From a virus, in IMG/VR virus record IMGVR_UViG_3300024429_000127, positions 1 to 34,692 of that record: a DNA stretch of 34,692 nt. One strand, given 5' to 3'. Positions 14,333-21,962 of the stretch are shown in pieces. The notes beneath the pieces are model-generated. The model made no database searches and was not told the origin of the DNA. It saw only the letters and a list, made by a program, of their open reading frames with translations. Position 1 is the stretch's first letter. Each line of letters starts with the position of its first letter. The translations under genes and the position numbers were made by a program.

Positions 14333-15700
14333 CTAATTCACCGTAACCGGGAGCCATGCGCACCGGCAGTTATGAACCAATATTCCATTTGCGTAGAATT
14401 CGGGCTGATCTTCGATAGTTAGATTATAGACATCCGTGATATCATCAAAGAAGTCTACCTGTTCAACCATGATCAGTTGTCCGCCAAAATTCAAAAGACT
14501 ATCATATTTTTTTAATTGATCAGCTCTTACGAAACCATCATTATCCTTCCAAATAGGGTGATCAACTGTACAATCAATAACAACTCCTGATTCCAGTCCC
14601 ACCTTCATCATCACACCAGAATATTTTCTTTTGCTTGTTTCTAATACCTTTTTATATCCTTTTCTTGTTAAAATTTTATCGCCTTCCTCAATTTCATAAA
14701 TATATTTATTTCCCTGATCTGCTTTAATAAGAGTATATTTTTTAAAACACGACGGGTGAACCGGAATTATCCCCCGAGCTTCCTCAATGGTAAAAATTTC
14801 CGCTTCAAGGGCTTCGCACTCTGCGCAAACCCTATCATCTCCCGCAGTAACAAATTCGGCACGTACCTTTACCCCAGCAACGCCAAAATTCTTGAACTCC
14901 TGAAGGGTTCCTTCGGCATGAGCCCTGATTATTTCTGTTCTTGCCAGCATCTTTGCCCGGCGCTGGGCAGGGATGAACCGGCCAAGAGTGTCAGTAATGG
15001 CGAGAGTATCCCCCACCGGCCCGCTGATAGTCTTTGTTAACCACCTTGCAATTGTATTGGGGTTTTGCCCTTCCGCTAATCCCTTGGCAAGCATACGGCT
15101 TATTTGCCCATCCATTGTCCCGGTAATCCCCTTGAGGTCGTTGAACGTCCTGGAGAACAAAAGACCAACCCGGTCAATGTGAAGGGGGTTGTTAAAAGCA
15201 GCTTCAATTCCACCGGAGGCTTCTATGGTAGGAACATCAAAGCCAGCCTTTCTCATTTCTTGCCGGGCCTGCTTAATCCCGGCTTGGTAGCCACTCTGAA
15301 TATATTTATCCGTCCATGCTGGCTCTATCCCTTGCCCGAACTGAATACCAAAGCCAAAATCGTTTACTTCAAGGATTCCCAATTGCTCTTGTTCCTTCAA
15401 CCATGACATGAATTGGTTGACTTTTTGACCGGATCGGCTAAAGGCGAATGCCTCTTGCCCGGGTGTCGATAATTGAAGAACGGTTGGGGGGTTCGTTAAT
15501 CCGAAAACATCCTCATCAACAATCGCTTGGCGAATTATTCCGCGAAGCTCAGTAAACCGTTTATTCATGTCACGAGCGAAGGCATTGCGAAGGGTCAATG
15601 TATGCGTCGGGTCGAACTGCTGGACGGCGTTGGCGGAGAGGTGGCGGGGGGGGTGACCGCAAACGTGAATCTTGTGTGATTTTTTAAGTTGTTGGATCAT
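14333..15700 (-). CDS. MuF-like minor head protein interrupted by an intein
   Basis: 455 residues as translated. Residues 1-317 are the N-extein: FDPTHTLTLRNAFARDMN, then LARTEIIRAHAEGTLQ, then VCAECEALEAEIF, features of phage head morphogenesis (Mu F/SPP1 gp7) proteins. Residues 318-444 are an intein and 445-455 the C-extein (CRCAWLPVTVN). Splicing would rebuild the family's typical HPxCRC-W ending. The mature 328-residue protein would sit at the portal vertex. The gene overlaps its upstream neighbour as TAATG, and its first 15 codons resemble three other leaders nearby. Confidence 0.82.
   Translation of the reverse strand: MIQQLKKSHKIHVCGHPPRHLSANAVQQFDPTHTLTLRNAFARDMNKRFTELRGIIRQAIVDEDVFGLTNPPTVLQLSTPGQEAFAFSRSGQKVNQFMSWLKEQEQLGILEVNDFGFGIQFGQGIEPAWTDKYIQSGYQAGIKQARQEMRKAGFDVPTIEASGGIEAAFNNPLHIDRVGLLFSRTFNDLKGITGTMDGQISRMLAKGLAEGQNPNTIARWLTKTISGPVGDTLAITDTLGRFIPAQRRAKMLARTEIIRAHAEGTLQEFKNFGVAGVKVRAEFVTAGDDRVCAECEALEAEIFTIEEARGIIPVHPSCFKKYTLIKADQGNKYIYEIEEGDKILTRKGYKKVLETSKRKYSGVMMKVGLESGVVIDCTVDHPIWKDNDGFVRADQLKKYDSLLNFGGQLIMVEQVDFFDDITDVYNLTIEDQPEFYANGILVHNCRCAWLPVTVN
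14369..14749 (-). other. mini-intein (about 127 residues) in the minor head protein
   Basis: It begins with Cys (CFKKYTLI, block A). The block B pattern DCTVDHPIW supplies the conserved T-x-x-H. VYNLTIEDQPEFYANGILVHN is a typical block F/G with penultimate His and terminal Asn, followed by Cys +1. It is too short to carry a homing endonuclease. It splits the conserved HPS-CRC motif of the minor head protein. All residues needed for class 1 splicing appear present. Confidence 0.85.
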
Positions 15701-15954
15701 TATAACTCTTTTAAATATTCATAAGATTTTTTATGTGGAATATGAAACTCTCTCATTCTAACCCACCCCACTTTGCTCCAAAATTCTTCAGATTCTACTA
15801 CTATAGTATTGAGATGTGTCGGAGGATGCAAAATATAATCTGCAAACAATAACTTAAAAATATTATCAGGAACATTTTTTCTTGTAAATTTATAATAAGG
15901 ACACAGATCACATACTATGGTGTGTTTGGGTTGGTTTTTGATTTGTTGTGGCAT
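15700..15954 (-). CDS. small protein with duplicated minor-head leader
   Basis: 84 residues starting MPQQIKNQPKHTIVCDLCPY. The first 10-15 residues resemble the starts of the minor head protein (MIQQLKKSHKIHVCGH) and of two short peptides upstream. CDLC may be half of a zinc site. The remainder (FWSKVGWVRMREFHIPHKKS) is unfamiliar. It may be a gene inserted behind a copied leader. Confidence 0.5.
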   Translation of the reverse strand: MPQQIKNQPKHTIVCDLCPYYKFTRKNVPDNIFKLLFADYILHPPTHLNTIVVESEEFWSKVGWVRMREFHIPHKKSYEYLKEL

Positions 15955-15965
15955 ATTATTCTTAT

Positions 15966-16187
15966 TTATTCAATATCTAATTCTTCTATAACTTTCTTGA
16001 CAGTGGGCATAACAATTGTACCTTTTATAATCAATACAGAGTTTTCGCCCCAATAATTTGTGTCCATATTTGTAACATTTATTAAGCAATTAGGCTCGTT
16101 TTCCTTTAATTCTTTTAGTAATTCATTCTTATCTTCAAATGTTTGTATCAAAGTATCACCGTCACTATTAGAAATTTTAAAATACAT
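15966..16187 (-). CDS. hypothetical protein
   Basis: 73 residues with an AGGGAG Shine-Dalgarno; mixed alpha/beta, acidic (MYFKISNSDGDTLIQTFEDK at the start). Function unknown. One of the small genes stacked between portal and minor head protein. Confidence 0.55.
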   Translation of the reverse strand: MYFKISNSDGDTLIQTFEDKNELLKELKENEPNCLINVTNMDTNYWGENSVLIIKGTIVMPTVKKVIEELDIE

Positions 16188-16208
16188 TTTATTACTCCCT
16201 TAAAATAT

Positions 16209-16286
16209 TTAACATGTTACCGCATAGTGGTGTTTATCTATATGGTGGTTGCATGTGTGTGTTTGTGTTTTGAGTTGTTGTGGCAT
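16209..16286 (-). CDS. short peptide carrying the duplicated MPQQ leader
   Basis: 25 residues beginning MPQQLKTQTHTCNHHIDKHH. Nearly the same start is found in the 15954 gene and the minor head gene. The peptide stops after the Cys/His-rich part, as if only the leader had been copied. Confidence 0.4.
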   Translation of the reverse strand: MPQQLKTQTHTCNHHIDKHHYAVTC

Positions 16287-16289
16287 ATT

Positions 16290-16541
16290 TCACTTTATAT
16301 AATTTTGAATCAGCATATGTATAGCTTGTCTTTCGGTTAGAGAGTCTTCTATCCACAAATGCATGTCAAGAAAGGTCATCTTGTAGTATTCTACTTCTTC
16401 AGACATTAACTCTTCGCGTATTTGGCATCCCTTTCTAAAGTCAGAACAATCAGGATTATGTTTTAGAAAAGATATTGTCTGTCTATTGGGATCCACTTCC
16501 CTTAACTTGCCATCCATAGGTCCACCGATAAATAAAGACAT
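16290..16541 (-). CDS. hypothetical protein
   Basis: 83 residues, starting MSLFIGGPMDGKLREVDPNR, a start often seen in short phage proteins. The C-terminal part is helical (LTERQAIHMLIQNYI). It shares one base with the stop of the preceding 19-residue leader-like frame (TAATG) and has GGAAGG upstream. Confidence 0.6.
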   Translation of the reverse strand: MSLFIGGPMDGKLREVDPNRQTISFLKHNPDCSDFRKGCQIREELMSEEVEYYKMTFLDMHLWIEDSLTERQAIHMLIQNYIK

Positions 16542-16600
16542 TATACCTTCCTTTTATCCTTCCCCTGATTACATGTATGTTTATGGGCTGTTTGGGGCAT
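16541..16600 (-). CDS. 19-residue peptide, fourth copy of the MPQ leader
   Basis: MPQTAHKHTCNQGKDKRKV. The beginning matches the MPQ...HKHTC pattern of the other three leaders. Its stop overlaps the start of the next gene. It may be a vestigial leader serving for translational coupling. Confidence 0.35.
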   Translation of the reverse strand: MPQTAHKHTCNQGKDKRKV

Positions 16601-16604
16601 TAGT

Positions 16605-16835
16605 TTAATTTAGCTCTGGACGAACTGGTCTGTCATCTTCTATGGGATCAGCAACAAGGATAGGTGTATAGATATCATCATTAAGAAACATTATTTCATT
16701 TGGATCATAAACAAAAGTTTTGCACCAATTGTCGCCATCTTCTGCAAGATAAACTTTCCCATCCTCACGAATTACACATATATCACCCGGCTTTAAGTTT
16801 TCTATGTTAATTAATGTAATCTTAGAATTTTTCAT
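16605..16835 (-). CDS. hypothetical protein
   Basis: 76 residues from the ATG at 16835, preceded by GGAAG. The longer frame begins at 16859, where its ATG overlaps the upstream stop as TAATG. The body (NIENLKPGDICVIREDGKVYLAEDGDNW) looks like a small beta protein. The DNA around its start (GATGCATCGACCGCACGG) resembles that before the 21195 gene. Confidence 0.55.
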   Translation of the reverse strand: MKNSKITLINIENLKPGDICVIREDGKVYLAEDGDNWCKTFVYDPNEIMFLNDDIYTPILVADPIEDDRPVRPELN

Positions 16836-16858
16836 CATTCTTCCGTGCGGTCGATGCA

Positions 16859-17029
16859 TTAACTTAATATTAATCTCCTCCCATGCTTTAGCTTGACTCT
16901 GGCTGGCAGGTATTTTGAAGGCAGATCATTACATGCTGTTTGTTTTTTACATATCTCACATTTGCCAATATTTTTTCCCATAGTTGTCGGCCATGAATTT
17001 TCTTTACCGCAATCATCGCAATAAAACAT
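16859..17029 (-). CDS. zinc-ribbon peptide
   Basis: 56 residues with two Cys pairs: CDDC (residues 4-7) and CEIC (24-27), plus a later Cys. This is a typical small zinc ribbon. It lies 2 bases after the portal stop and overlaps the following frame by one base. Function unknown. Confidence 0.6.
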   Translation of the reverse strand: MFYCDDCGKENSWPTTMGKNIGKCEICKKQTACNDLPSKYLPARVKLKHGRRLILS

Positions 17030-17031
17030 TT

Positions 17032-18453
17032 TTATTCCCCCTCCGCAAAATCATCGACTTCCAATTTAACCTCATTCTTCCGATCTTCTTCAATCATCTT
17101 CACTTTTTCTTCACTAAGCCCGATAACAAATTTTAGAAAGGTAGATGGCGGAATAATGTTTCGTGCTATTGGATCACGAGAATATAGAGCAAGAGAATCA
17201 GCAATAATTTTACCGACTTCTGCTTTTTCCTTTTCACTTTGTGAGAATAAATCAGACCATTTAACTGAGTATTTGTCTTTTGCCGGGGGCAGTATTCCAA
17301 ACAAAATCATCCTATCGACAAACTGCCTGACAATGATAGGTTCTGCAAATTCTTCACGCCGTGCCAGTAACAATTCTTTCCAAGTTTTATCATCCTGGGA
17401 ACTTGCTAACTGCCCACGCTCTGACCCAGTAAATATCCTCTTTGGTATCCCGGTAACTGCCGATATCATTTGAAACTGGATATCTACATGATTCTGGGGG
17501 TCAGATATTTGTTGAGCAAGGGCTTCTAATTTAACCCCCTGCATGTTTAGAATTCTTCTGAGGTTGTGCTCATATTCGTCAATCTGGTCTTTTAAATCCG
17601 CTCTCTCCGCCGCTCCCATTGAATATTCTTTTTCTGCTAATATTTGGAACCCTCCCCTGGCCCCCCTCCAGAACATCTCAGCAGATCCACCAACCAACTT
17701 TTCCATATCGTATAAACGGTTAAAAACAGCTTTTAACCTGGGAGTTCCTATTACTTCTGATTCTAATAGTCCTTCGGCAACATGGATTATTCTTGACCAG
17801 TGTACTTGCAGTTGTGATGTGGCCGTAGTCGTGGTCGTTCCCGTTCCACCAGGAGAGGAGAGCGTGATATCATAGGTTAACGGCTTGCCAAACCTCTCAT
17901 GGGCTGGATTCTCTTCCCATGTCGATACCTTGGCACTATTCTGACTTAATGGTTTTATATAATTTATGTCCATGTTTTTACTTGTTACTTCATTTTTATA
18001 ATCTTCTTTATTTTTTACATCGCTCAGACCAAGCAATAAAATACCATAACAACCTATGCCTGTTAATTTATCCAACCTTGTGAATATTGATCCCAATGAC
18101 TTATTGTCATATAATTCACCAAATGACTTTTCTAATTCTGTCTCTTCATCATCGTCAGACTCGACTAACTCAACCCCGCCTTGCCATGTTGCCTGAACTG
18201 GTCTATCGATGATTGCTTTGGCGATATCCTGCCTGTCGTATTGTGTCCAATAGTCGGTGTATTCTAAGTCAGTTTTGTATCCTAACGCTTGATATAAATC
18301 TCGTTCACCGCTATATTGTATACCGAGTTTTGAGGATAGCTCCGCACGTGCGAGAGCAACGCTTGACAGGGCTTTGAAGAACTCCAAGTTGGATGTTATC
18401 CCAGGCGAGTTTTTTGATGTTTTCTTTTTGGTTTTAATAGTTTGTTTTGGCAT
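17032..18453 (-). CDS. portal protein (DUF1073 type)
   Basis: 473 residues in the standard position between terminase and minor head genes. DUF1073-type landmarks: YWTQYDRQDIAKAIIDRPV, LTGIGCYGILLLGLSD, HWSRIIHVAEG, LVGGSAEMFWRGARGGF, the long helix ERADLKDQIDEYEHNLRRIL, and GIPKRIFTGSERGQLASSQDD. It forms the dodecameric DNA gateway at one capsid vertex. Its GGSAEMFWRGAR codons are duplicated 1.08 kb upstream. Confidence 0.88.
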   Translation of the reverse strand: MPKQTIKTKKKTSKNSPGITSNLEFFKALSSVALARAELSSKLGIQYSGERDLYQALGYKTDLEYTDYWTQYDRQDIAKAIIDRPVQATWQGGVELVESDDDEETELEKSFGELYDNKSLGSIFTRLDKLTGIGCYGILLLGLSDVKNKEDYKNEVTSKNMDINYIKPLSQNSAKVSTWEENPAHERFGKPLTYDITLSSPGGTGTTTTTATSQLQVHWSRIIHVAEGLLESEVIGTPRLKAVFNRLYDMEKLVGGSAEMFWRGARGGFQILAEKEYSMGAAERADLKDQIDEYEHNLRRILNMQGVKLEALAQQISDPQNHVDIQFQMISAVTGIPKRIFTGSERGQLASSQDDKTWKELLLARREEFAEPIIVRQFVDRMILFGILPPAKDKYSVKWSDLFSQSEKEKAEVGKIIADSLALYSRDPIARNIIPPSTFLKFVIGLSEEKVKMIEEDRKNEVKLEVDDFAEGE

Positions 18454-18488
18454 GGCTATTTAATCCTAATACCCGAAGCATGTCTTTG

Positions 18489-18719
18489 CTATTTGGCAAA
18501 AACTTGAAAATGATTTATGTTGCAATCATTTACATGTCCATTGGATGTTCTCAAATAAATTATTTTTTTATTATTTGTGAACTTAAAATAAATATTAAGA
18601 TATTTTTCCGTACATAATATGTCACAAAAAAATAATTGCTCTTTTGGTGTTTCTATTTTAAAATAATCTTTTACTTCTTTTCCACATTGATCGCAAAAGT
18701 AAATTATTTTTTCGCCCAT
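18489..18719 (-). CDS. small zinc-finger-like protein
   Basis: 76 residues; CDQCGK near the N-terminus and CDILC about 20 residues later make a plausible four-Cys zinc site (MYM/HNH-like treble clef). The rest is beta-rich. It lies between the large terminase and portal genes next to a duplicated portal fragment, so it may be inserted. Confidence 0.55.
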   Translation of the reverse strand: MGEKIIYFCDQCGKEVKDYFKIETPKEQLFFCDILCTEKYLNIYFKFTNNKKIIYLRTSNGHVNDCNINHFQVFAK

Positions 18720-18725
18720 AATGTC

Positions 18726-18866
18726 CTAGGGTCTGGCCCCCCTCCAGAACATCTCAGCAGATCCACGCAAAGCTCGCCGCAGATTGCGCTCATATTGTTT
18801 TAGCGTTCGAAGCAACTTTTTCCTATTTGATAATCTTGGACTTAATTTATTTAATGGTGTTTTCAT
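18726..18866 (-). CDS. chimeric peptide ending in a portal-gene fragment
   Basis: 46 residues from the ATG at 18866 (TTAGGAG Shine-Dalgarno). The N-terminus is basic (MKTPLNKLSPRLSNRKKLLR). The C-terminus QYERNLRRALRGSAEMFWRGARP is composed of two pieces resembling portal protein (EYEHNLRRIL and GGSAEMFWRGAR). The second piece is a 34-bp exact copy of the portal gene. It starts inside the spacer right after the large terminase gene. Probably a recombination remnant. Confidence 0.45.
   Translation of the reverse strand: MKTPLNKLSPRLSNRKKLLRTLKQYERNLRRALRGSAEMFWRGARP
18733..18766. repeat. 34-bp direct repeat of portal-gene sequence
   Basis: CTGGCCCCCCTCCAGAACAT and the next 14 bases are identical to 17657-17690 inside the portal gene, in the same orientation and reading frame (coding GSAEMFWRGAR on the minus strand). 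The copies are 1076 bases apart and flank the N-terminal half of the portal gene plus the zinc-finger gene. Confidence 0.85.
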
Positions 18867-18883
18867 AATAACTCCTAATTGTA

Positions 18884-20068
18884 TCAAAAAAACCTTCCTG
18901 CTTGTTTTTTCCTTGTTATCCGCTCCAGAGCATAACGTGCGCAATCGACAAAATGGTTATGTTTATCTTCCAGAACTGGCAGGATATCACCTGTTCTTGG
19001 ATCGGTCTTGTAACTGTAATTACCAAATTCATATATTACACGCTTGCATCTACTGTGTATAATTATTTCATAAGATTTGAGAAACTTAATACCTTCTTCA
19101 ACTGATCCCTTGCCTTTTTTTGCCGGAAGAATCCTGAACCCTTGACGATTCATGTAGCTGATTGTTTCCGGTCGGGCCGAGTCAGCAGTTATGAACCATT
19201 TTCTTGATCCTGGTACTTGATCGAATAATTCCGGGGTGTCGTCTATTTCAACCCCTACCCCTCCAGCTTCGTAATCAATAAATAATTTACGGTTATCGTG
19301 ATCCTCGTACAATCTTATAAGTGCCGTAGGATCTTGGGAGAAACCCCAATCTGCACCATAATAAAAAACTGTATCTTGGGGTGCATTAAATGTGTCAATG
19401 CTCCATTTTCCATGAAATACAAGAGCCTCTGTATATTTTACCGGTTCCCCGAGCCATATATGCTGATATTTGCCGGGATCATGGGATTTATCCCACTCCA
19501 TTTCTTGTTTGAGAACATCAGGAAACCAGGGATTAGCATCATAGTTTACCTTCTTGACAAGAGCGTTATCCCGTTTGTTCTCCACAAACATTTGATGGAC
19601 TGGTGCATTTATATCCCTTGGATTGTAGGAGAACCATAACTCGGAACCTTCTCGGCGTATTGTCGGAATAAGAATATCTAAAGAAGCTTGGGAGACTCCA
19701 TCCGCTTCTTCAACCCAGCAGATATCAATGCCTTCCATTGATTTTATTTTCTGGACATTATCTTTTAGGCCCGTAAAAATAAATAATGATCCATTTAAAC
19801 CTGTTATCTCCTGTCTTGTTGAAGTGAAAAAATATTCAAGATTGTATTCTGCGATAATATCATCAAGAACCCTTTTCACTGAATCCTTTATTGATAACTG
19901 AACCTCCCTGCCACACATTATCCGGTGCGGTCTTTGCATGGCTTTTATCAATAATGTTCTGGCAAAACTTGCGCTCTTGGCACCTCCCCTTCCCCCATAG
20001 TAAACCTTGAATCTATGCGGGTCAAATAATTCCTTGAATGCTTTTGGTATTTCAATGTTTGAGTTCAA
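18884..20068 (-). CDS. terminase large subunit (PBSX/Terminase_3 type)
   Basis: 394 residues. Walker A is VYYGGRGGAKSASFAR at about residues 22-37; Walker B is GIDICWVEEAD. The C-terminal RNase H-like nuclease shows YGADWGFSQDPTALI, ITADSARPE and HNHFVDCARYALE with the expected acidic residues. It packages DNA through the portal. The start is a TTG at 20068 overlapping the small-subunit gene by 17 bases; no later ATG keeps the N-terminal IEIPKAFKELFDP. Confidence 0.92.
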   Translation of the reverse strand: MNSNIEIPKAFKELFDPHRFKVYYGGRGGAKSASFARTLLIKAMQRPHRIMCGREVQLSIKDSVKRVLDDIIAEYNLEYFFTSTRQEITGLNGSLFIFTGLKDNVQKIKSMEGIDICWVEEADGVSQASLDILIPTIRREGSELWFSYNPRDINAPVHQMFVENKRDNALVKKVNYDANPWFPDVLKQEMEWDKSHDPGKYQHIWLGEPVKYTEALVFHGKWSIDTFNAPQDTVFYYGADWGFSQDPTALIRLYEDHDNRKLFIDYEAGGVGVEIDDTPELFDQVPGSRKWFITADSARPETISYMNRQGFRILPAKKGKGSVEEGIKFLKSYEIIIHSRCKRVIYEFGNYSYKTDPRTGDILPVLEDKHNHFVDCARYALERITRKKQAGRFF

Positions 20069-20393
20069 CGAAAGTCACTGTAATGTTTTGATTTATCGGC
20101 TCGCCGTCCGGGCCGGAGACTTCTAAAATTTTCTTTCCAAATTCCTTCGGCCAAATCCTCTCAAGCGCCCATGCTTTAGATTGCCAACTAGGGTCTTCAT
20201 TTATTATTTTCAATAACTTAACTTGTCCTAATGATTTTGCCGCTTTTATCCTCTTGGAAAACTTGGGCTTTTTCATCCAATCATAGAAAGTCTCTTCATT
20301 GATTCCTACCGCCTCTGCGCAAGACTTATTAGACACACCTATGGCAAGCATACCCTCAATTTGTTTGATTATTTCCTCGCAGTATTTAGCCAT
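20052..20393 (-). CDS. terminase small subunit
   Basis: 113 residues, helix-turn-helix at the N-terminus (CEEIIKQIEGMLAIGVSNKS, CAEAVGINEETFYDWMKK), followed by SWQSKAWALERIWPKEFG, a signature of HTH-type small terminases. It recognises the packaging start and works with the large subunit encoded directly downstream. TAGGA precedes its ATG. Confidence 0.85.
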   Translation of the reverse strand: MAKYCEEIIKQIEGMLAIGVSNKSCAEAVGINEETFYDWMKKPKFSKRIKAAKSLGQVKLLKIINEDPSWQSKAWALERIWPKEFGKKILEVSGPDGEPINQNITVTFVELKH

Positions 20394-20435
20394 TTTCCTA
20401 ATCCTCGCGGCCGCTATCTCACAACATTATATTCC

Positions 20436-20711
20436 TCACCAATTAAAGAACTTGTGCAAGACCTCAAGATCGTGAGTGGGGATAACCCCGAGTGAATCTT
20501 TATTTTCAACCAAATGTTTAAAATATTGCTTTAAGCATTCAAGAAGATCTTGTTTTGCACTTTTTTTATCTCTACCCCACCCAAACATTTGAATATCAAG
20601 CCAATCATAACAGATAATTGGGGGATCTCGAAGTGAGTCCGATGCATTTAGATTTAAAGTGGCGAATTTCTCCAATTTAACCATTAATTTTGCATCGCTT
20701 TGTTTTCTCAT
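20436..20711 (-). CDS. hypothetical protein
   Basis: 91 residues; contains WLDIQMFGWGRDKKSAKQDL and a helical stretch (LLECLKQYFKHLVENKDSL), reminiscent of HicB-like antitoxin cores but too divergent to assign. Overlaps the upstream holin-like gene by 4 bases. Confidence 0.5.
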   Translation of the reverse strand: MRKQSDAKLMVKLEKFATLNLNASDSLRDPPIICYDWLDIQMFGWGRDKKSAKQDLLECLKQYFKHLVENKDSLGVIPTHDLEVLHKFFNW

Positions 20712-20971
20712 CTCTTCTGAGCTTTCCCAGCGTCGTATACCGTCGATCCCATGGCCCCAAGAAACAACCCGGTGAAAGCGTTATTAATCTCCGGGGTTAG
20801 CTGAAAGCCGAAAAGATCACCGATAAGCCCTAAAAGAGCGCCCACCAACGGGGGAATAACGGGCAGGAACTTTTTAAACGTTTTCTCGCTCTTAAAGGGG
20901 ATTAATCTTTTAAGGAGTCCGGTTATCCCTGGAGTTAGCAGGGTTATTATGGTTGAGATTGTTGTGTCCAT
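20708..20971 (-). CDS. holin-like membrane protein
   Basis: 87 residues with hydrophobic, glycine-rich helices (FLPVIPPLVGALLGLIGDLF and AFTGLFLGAMGSTVYDAG) and a basic C-terminus. Size and topology fit small phage holins, but no lysin gene is adjacent and the assignment is by composition only. Confidence 0.5.
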   Translation of the reverse strand: MDTTISTIITLLTPGITGLLKRLIPFKSEKTFKKFLPVIPPLVGALLGLIGDLFGFQLTPEINNAFTGLFLGAMGSTVYDAGKAQKR

Positions 20972-20985
20972 TTTTCCCCCATGAC

Positions 20986-21195
20986 TTAAAAAGGATCAAA
21001 GATCTTCATATTTTCCAGCCACATTAATGATTCTTGTAACTTTTCCAGTATTATGTCGCGGTTACGTGCATAAGCTTGCTGTTTTCGCGTTTCTATGGGG
21101 TCACCCATAAACTCATAAGATTTATTTAAAAATTCGTTGCGCACATCTTCAATAACTGATTGGAAATTTTCTATATCGTTTTTTTTCATCATCAT
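20986..21195 (-). CDS. hypothetical helical protein
   Basis: About 69 residues from the first of three tandem ATGs (21195, overlapping the previous stop by 4 bases); GGGG lies just upstream and the third ATG (21189) has the best spacing. Mostly helical and charged. Function unknown. Confidence 0.55.
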   Translation of the reverse strand: MMMKKNDIENFQSVIEDVRNEFLNKSYEFMGDPIETRKQQAYARNRDIILEKLQESLMWLENMKIFDPF

Positions 21196-21380
21196 TCCCC
21201 GTGCGCGTTGATGCATTCCGGTGGTCGGATGGTCTCTTGGTTTGACTTACGATACTTCTCTCTATTGTCTTCAATGTCGTAATACTGTCCACAATCCGGC
21301 GATCCGCCAAAATAGCTTGCCTGTAAACACGGACAGCCGTCGCAGTATTTCGGGTCGCCCAACTTGATTTCAATCTTCAT
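21192..21380 (-). CDS. cysteine-containing small protein
   Basis: 62 residues. CDGCPCLQASYFGG and later CGQYYD and PPECIN suggest a metal site or disulfides. Short proteins of this type (C-x-x-C-P-x-L, then Y-C) are common in phage genomes. Overlaps the upstream gene by 11 bases. Confidence 0.55.
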   Translation of the reverse strand: MKIEIKLGDPKYCDGCPCLQASYFGGSPDCGQYYDIEDNREKYRKSNQETIRPPECINAHGE

Positions 21381-21570
21381 CCCTAAATCCTAAATGGTTG
21401 TGGTTAGCCCAAGCGGTAGCCATGAGACCGGCAAGTTTTATCTGCCACCCAGTACAGAATGAAATTTCTTTTGATAAGAAACCTTCCGGCCATGATCCAG
21501 TCTCCTCAAGTAATCTGTGGGCTTTCAAGTGATCTACATTATAAATGTTAAAGGAATCTAATATATCCAT
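21370..21570 (-). CDS. hypothetical protein
   Basis: 66 residues, MDILDSFNIYNVDHLKAHRL at the start, with no family recognised. Its 3' end overlaps the Cys-containing gene. A 20-codon frame (21572-21634) ends just before it. Confidence 0.5.
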   Translation of the reverse strand: MDILDSFNIYNVDHLKAHRLLEETGSWPEGFLSKEISFCTGWQIKLAGLMATAWANHNHLGFRDED

Positions 21571-21571
21571 T

Positions 21572-21634
21572 TTACTCCAATTCCAGGCACATTTCTTTTT
21601 CTATGACATCTTTTACAGCTTTTAATACTTTCAT
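21572..21634 (-). CDS. possible short peptide, or tail of a longer AUA-start frame
   Basis: MKVLKAVKDVIEKEMCLELE from an ATG at 21634. The same frame continues upstream, open, to the stop of the HTH gene (TTTTAAATA), reading IKKIPYDPAPEPIKTFTTKP before the ATG. Either a short peptide is made, or an extension of the HTH gene was lost to a stop. Doubtful. Confidence 0.25.
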   Translation of the reverse strand: MKVLKAVKDVIEKEMCLELE

Positions 21635-21700
21635 GTTTAGCGGCTTGGTTGTGAATGTTTTTATCGGTTCCGGGGCAGGGTCGTAAGGTATTTTTTTTAT

Positions 21701-21892
21701 TTAAAAGATTTCCCCTTCTTTGCACCCCAAAACCTCAGCTATCGCCTTGCGCTCCTCCGTGTTAGCGTTCCTTCGCCCGGTAACTAATTGCGACAACCGC
21801 TCCTCTGTTATGTTAGCCGATGAAGCTATCTCCATCTGGCGCCTGCCAGATAAGGCTATCTCAGATTTTAGTTTTATGTTTATGATTTTCAT
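21701..21892 (-). CDS. Cro/CI-type HTH regulator
   Basis: 63 residues: SGRRQMEIASSANITEERLS, then QLVTGRRNANTEERKAIAEVLG, a complete XRE helix-turn-helix domain and nothing else, like Cro. Probably binds its own or nearby promoters. It lies downstream of the tRNA-Ile terminator, so it needs its own promoter; none is obvious upstream. Confidence 0.75.
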   Translation of the reverse strand: MKIINIKLKSEIALSGRRQMEIASSANITEERLSQLVTGRRNANTEERKAIAEVLGCKEGEIF

Positions 21893-21918
21893 ATTGAGTT
21901 ACAGAGCTAAATATTATT

Positions 21919-21960
21919 AATTTAAAATGCAGGAGGCCACTAGCCTGTGACCCCCTGCCA
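21919..21960 (-). terminator. terminator after tRNA-Ile
   Basis: On the minus strand GCAGGGGG (21958-21951) pairs imperfectly with CCTCCTGC (21936-21929), then ATTTTAAATT. It sits three bases after the tRNA-Ile end and would close the DUF7873-like/tRNA-like RNA/tRNA-Ile transcript. Confidence 0.55.
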
Positions 21961-21962
21961 TG

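Noticed and set aside
13240-15410. Several plus-strand open frames of 60-116 codons opposite the head genes
   Set aside because: They are antisense shadows of well-supported minus-strand genes and lack ribosome sites.
14333-15700. Reading the Hint-like segment as a toxin or hedgehog-type domain
   Set aside because: It is followed by Cys and the rest of the conserved minor-head motif, so it is an internal intein, not a C-terminal toxin module.
20436-20711. HicB-type antitoxin
   Set aside because: Only a loose resemblance and no HicA-like toxin gene next to it.
21149-21373. 74-codon minus-strand frame
   Set aside because: Overlaps two better frames almost completely and has poor composition.
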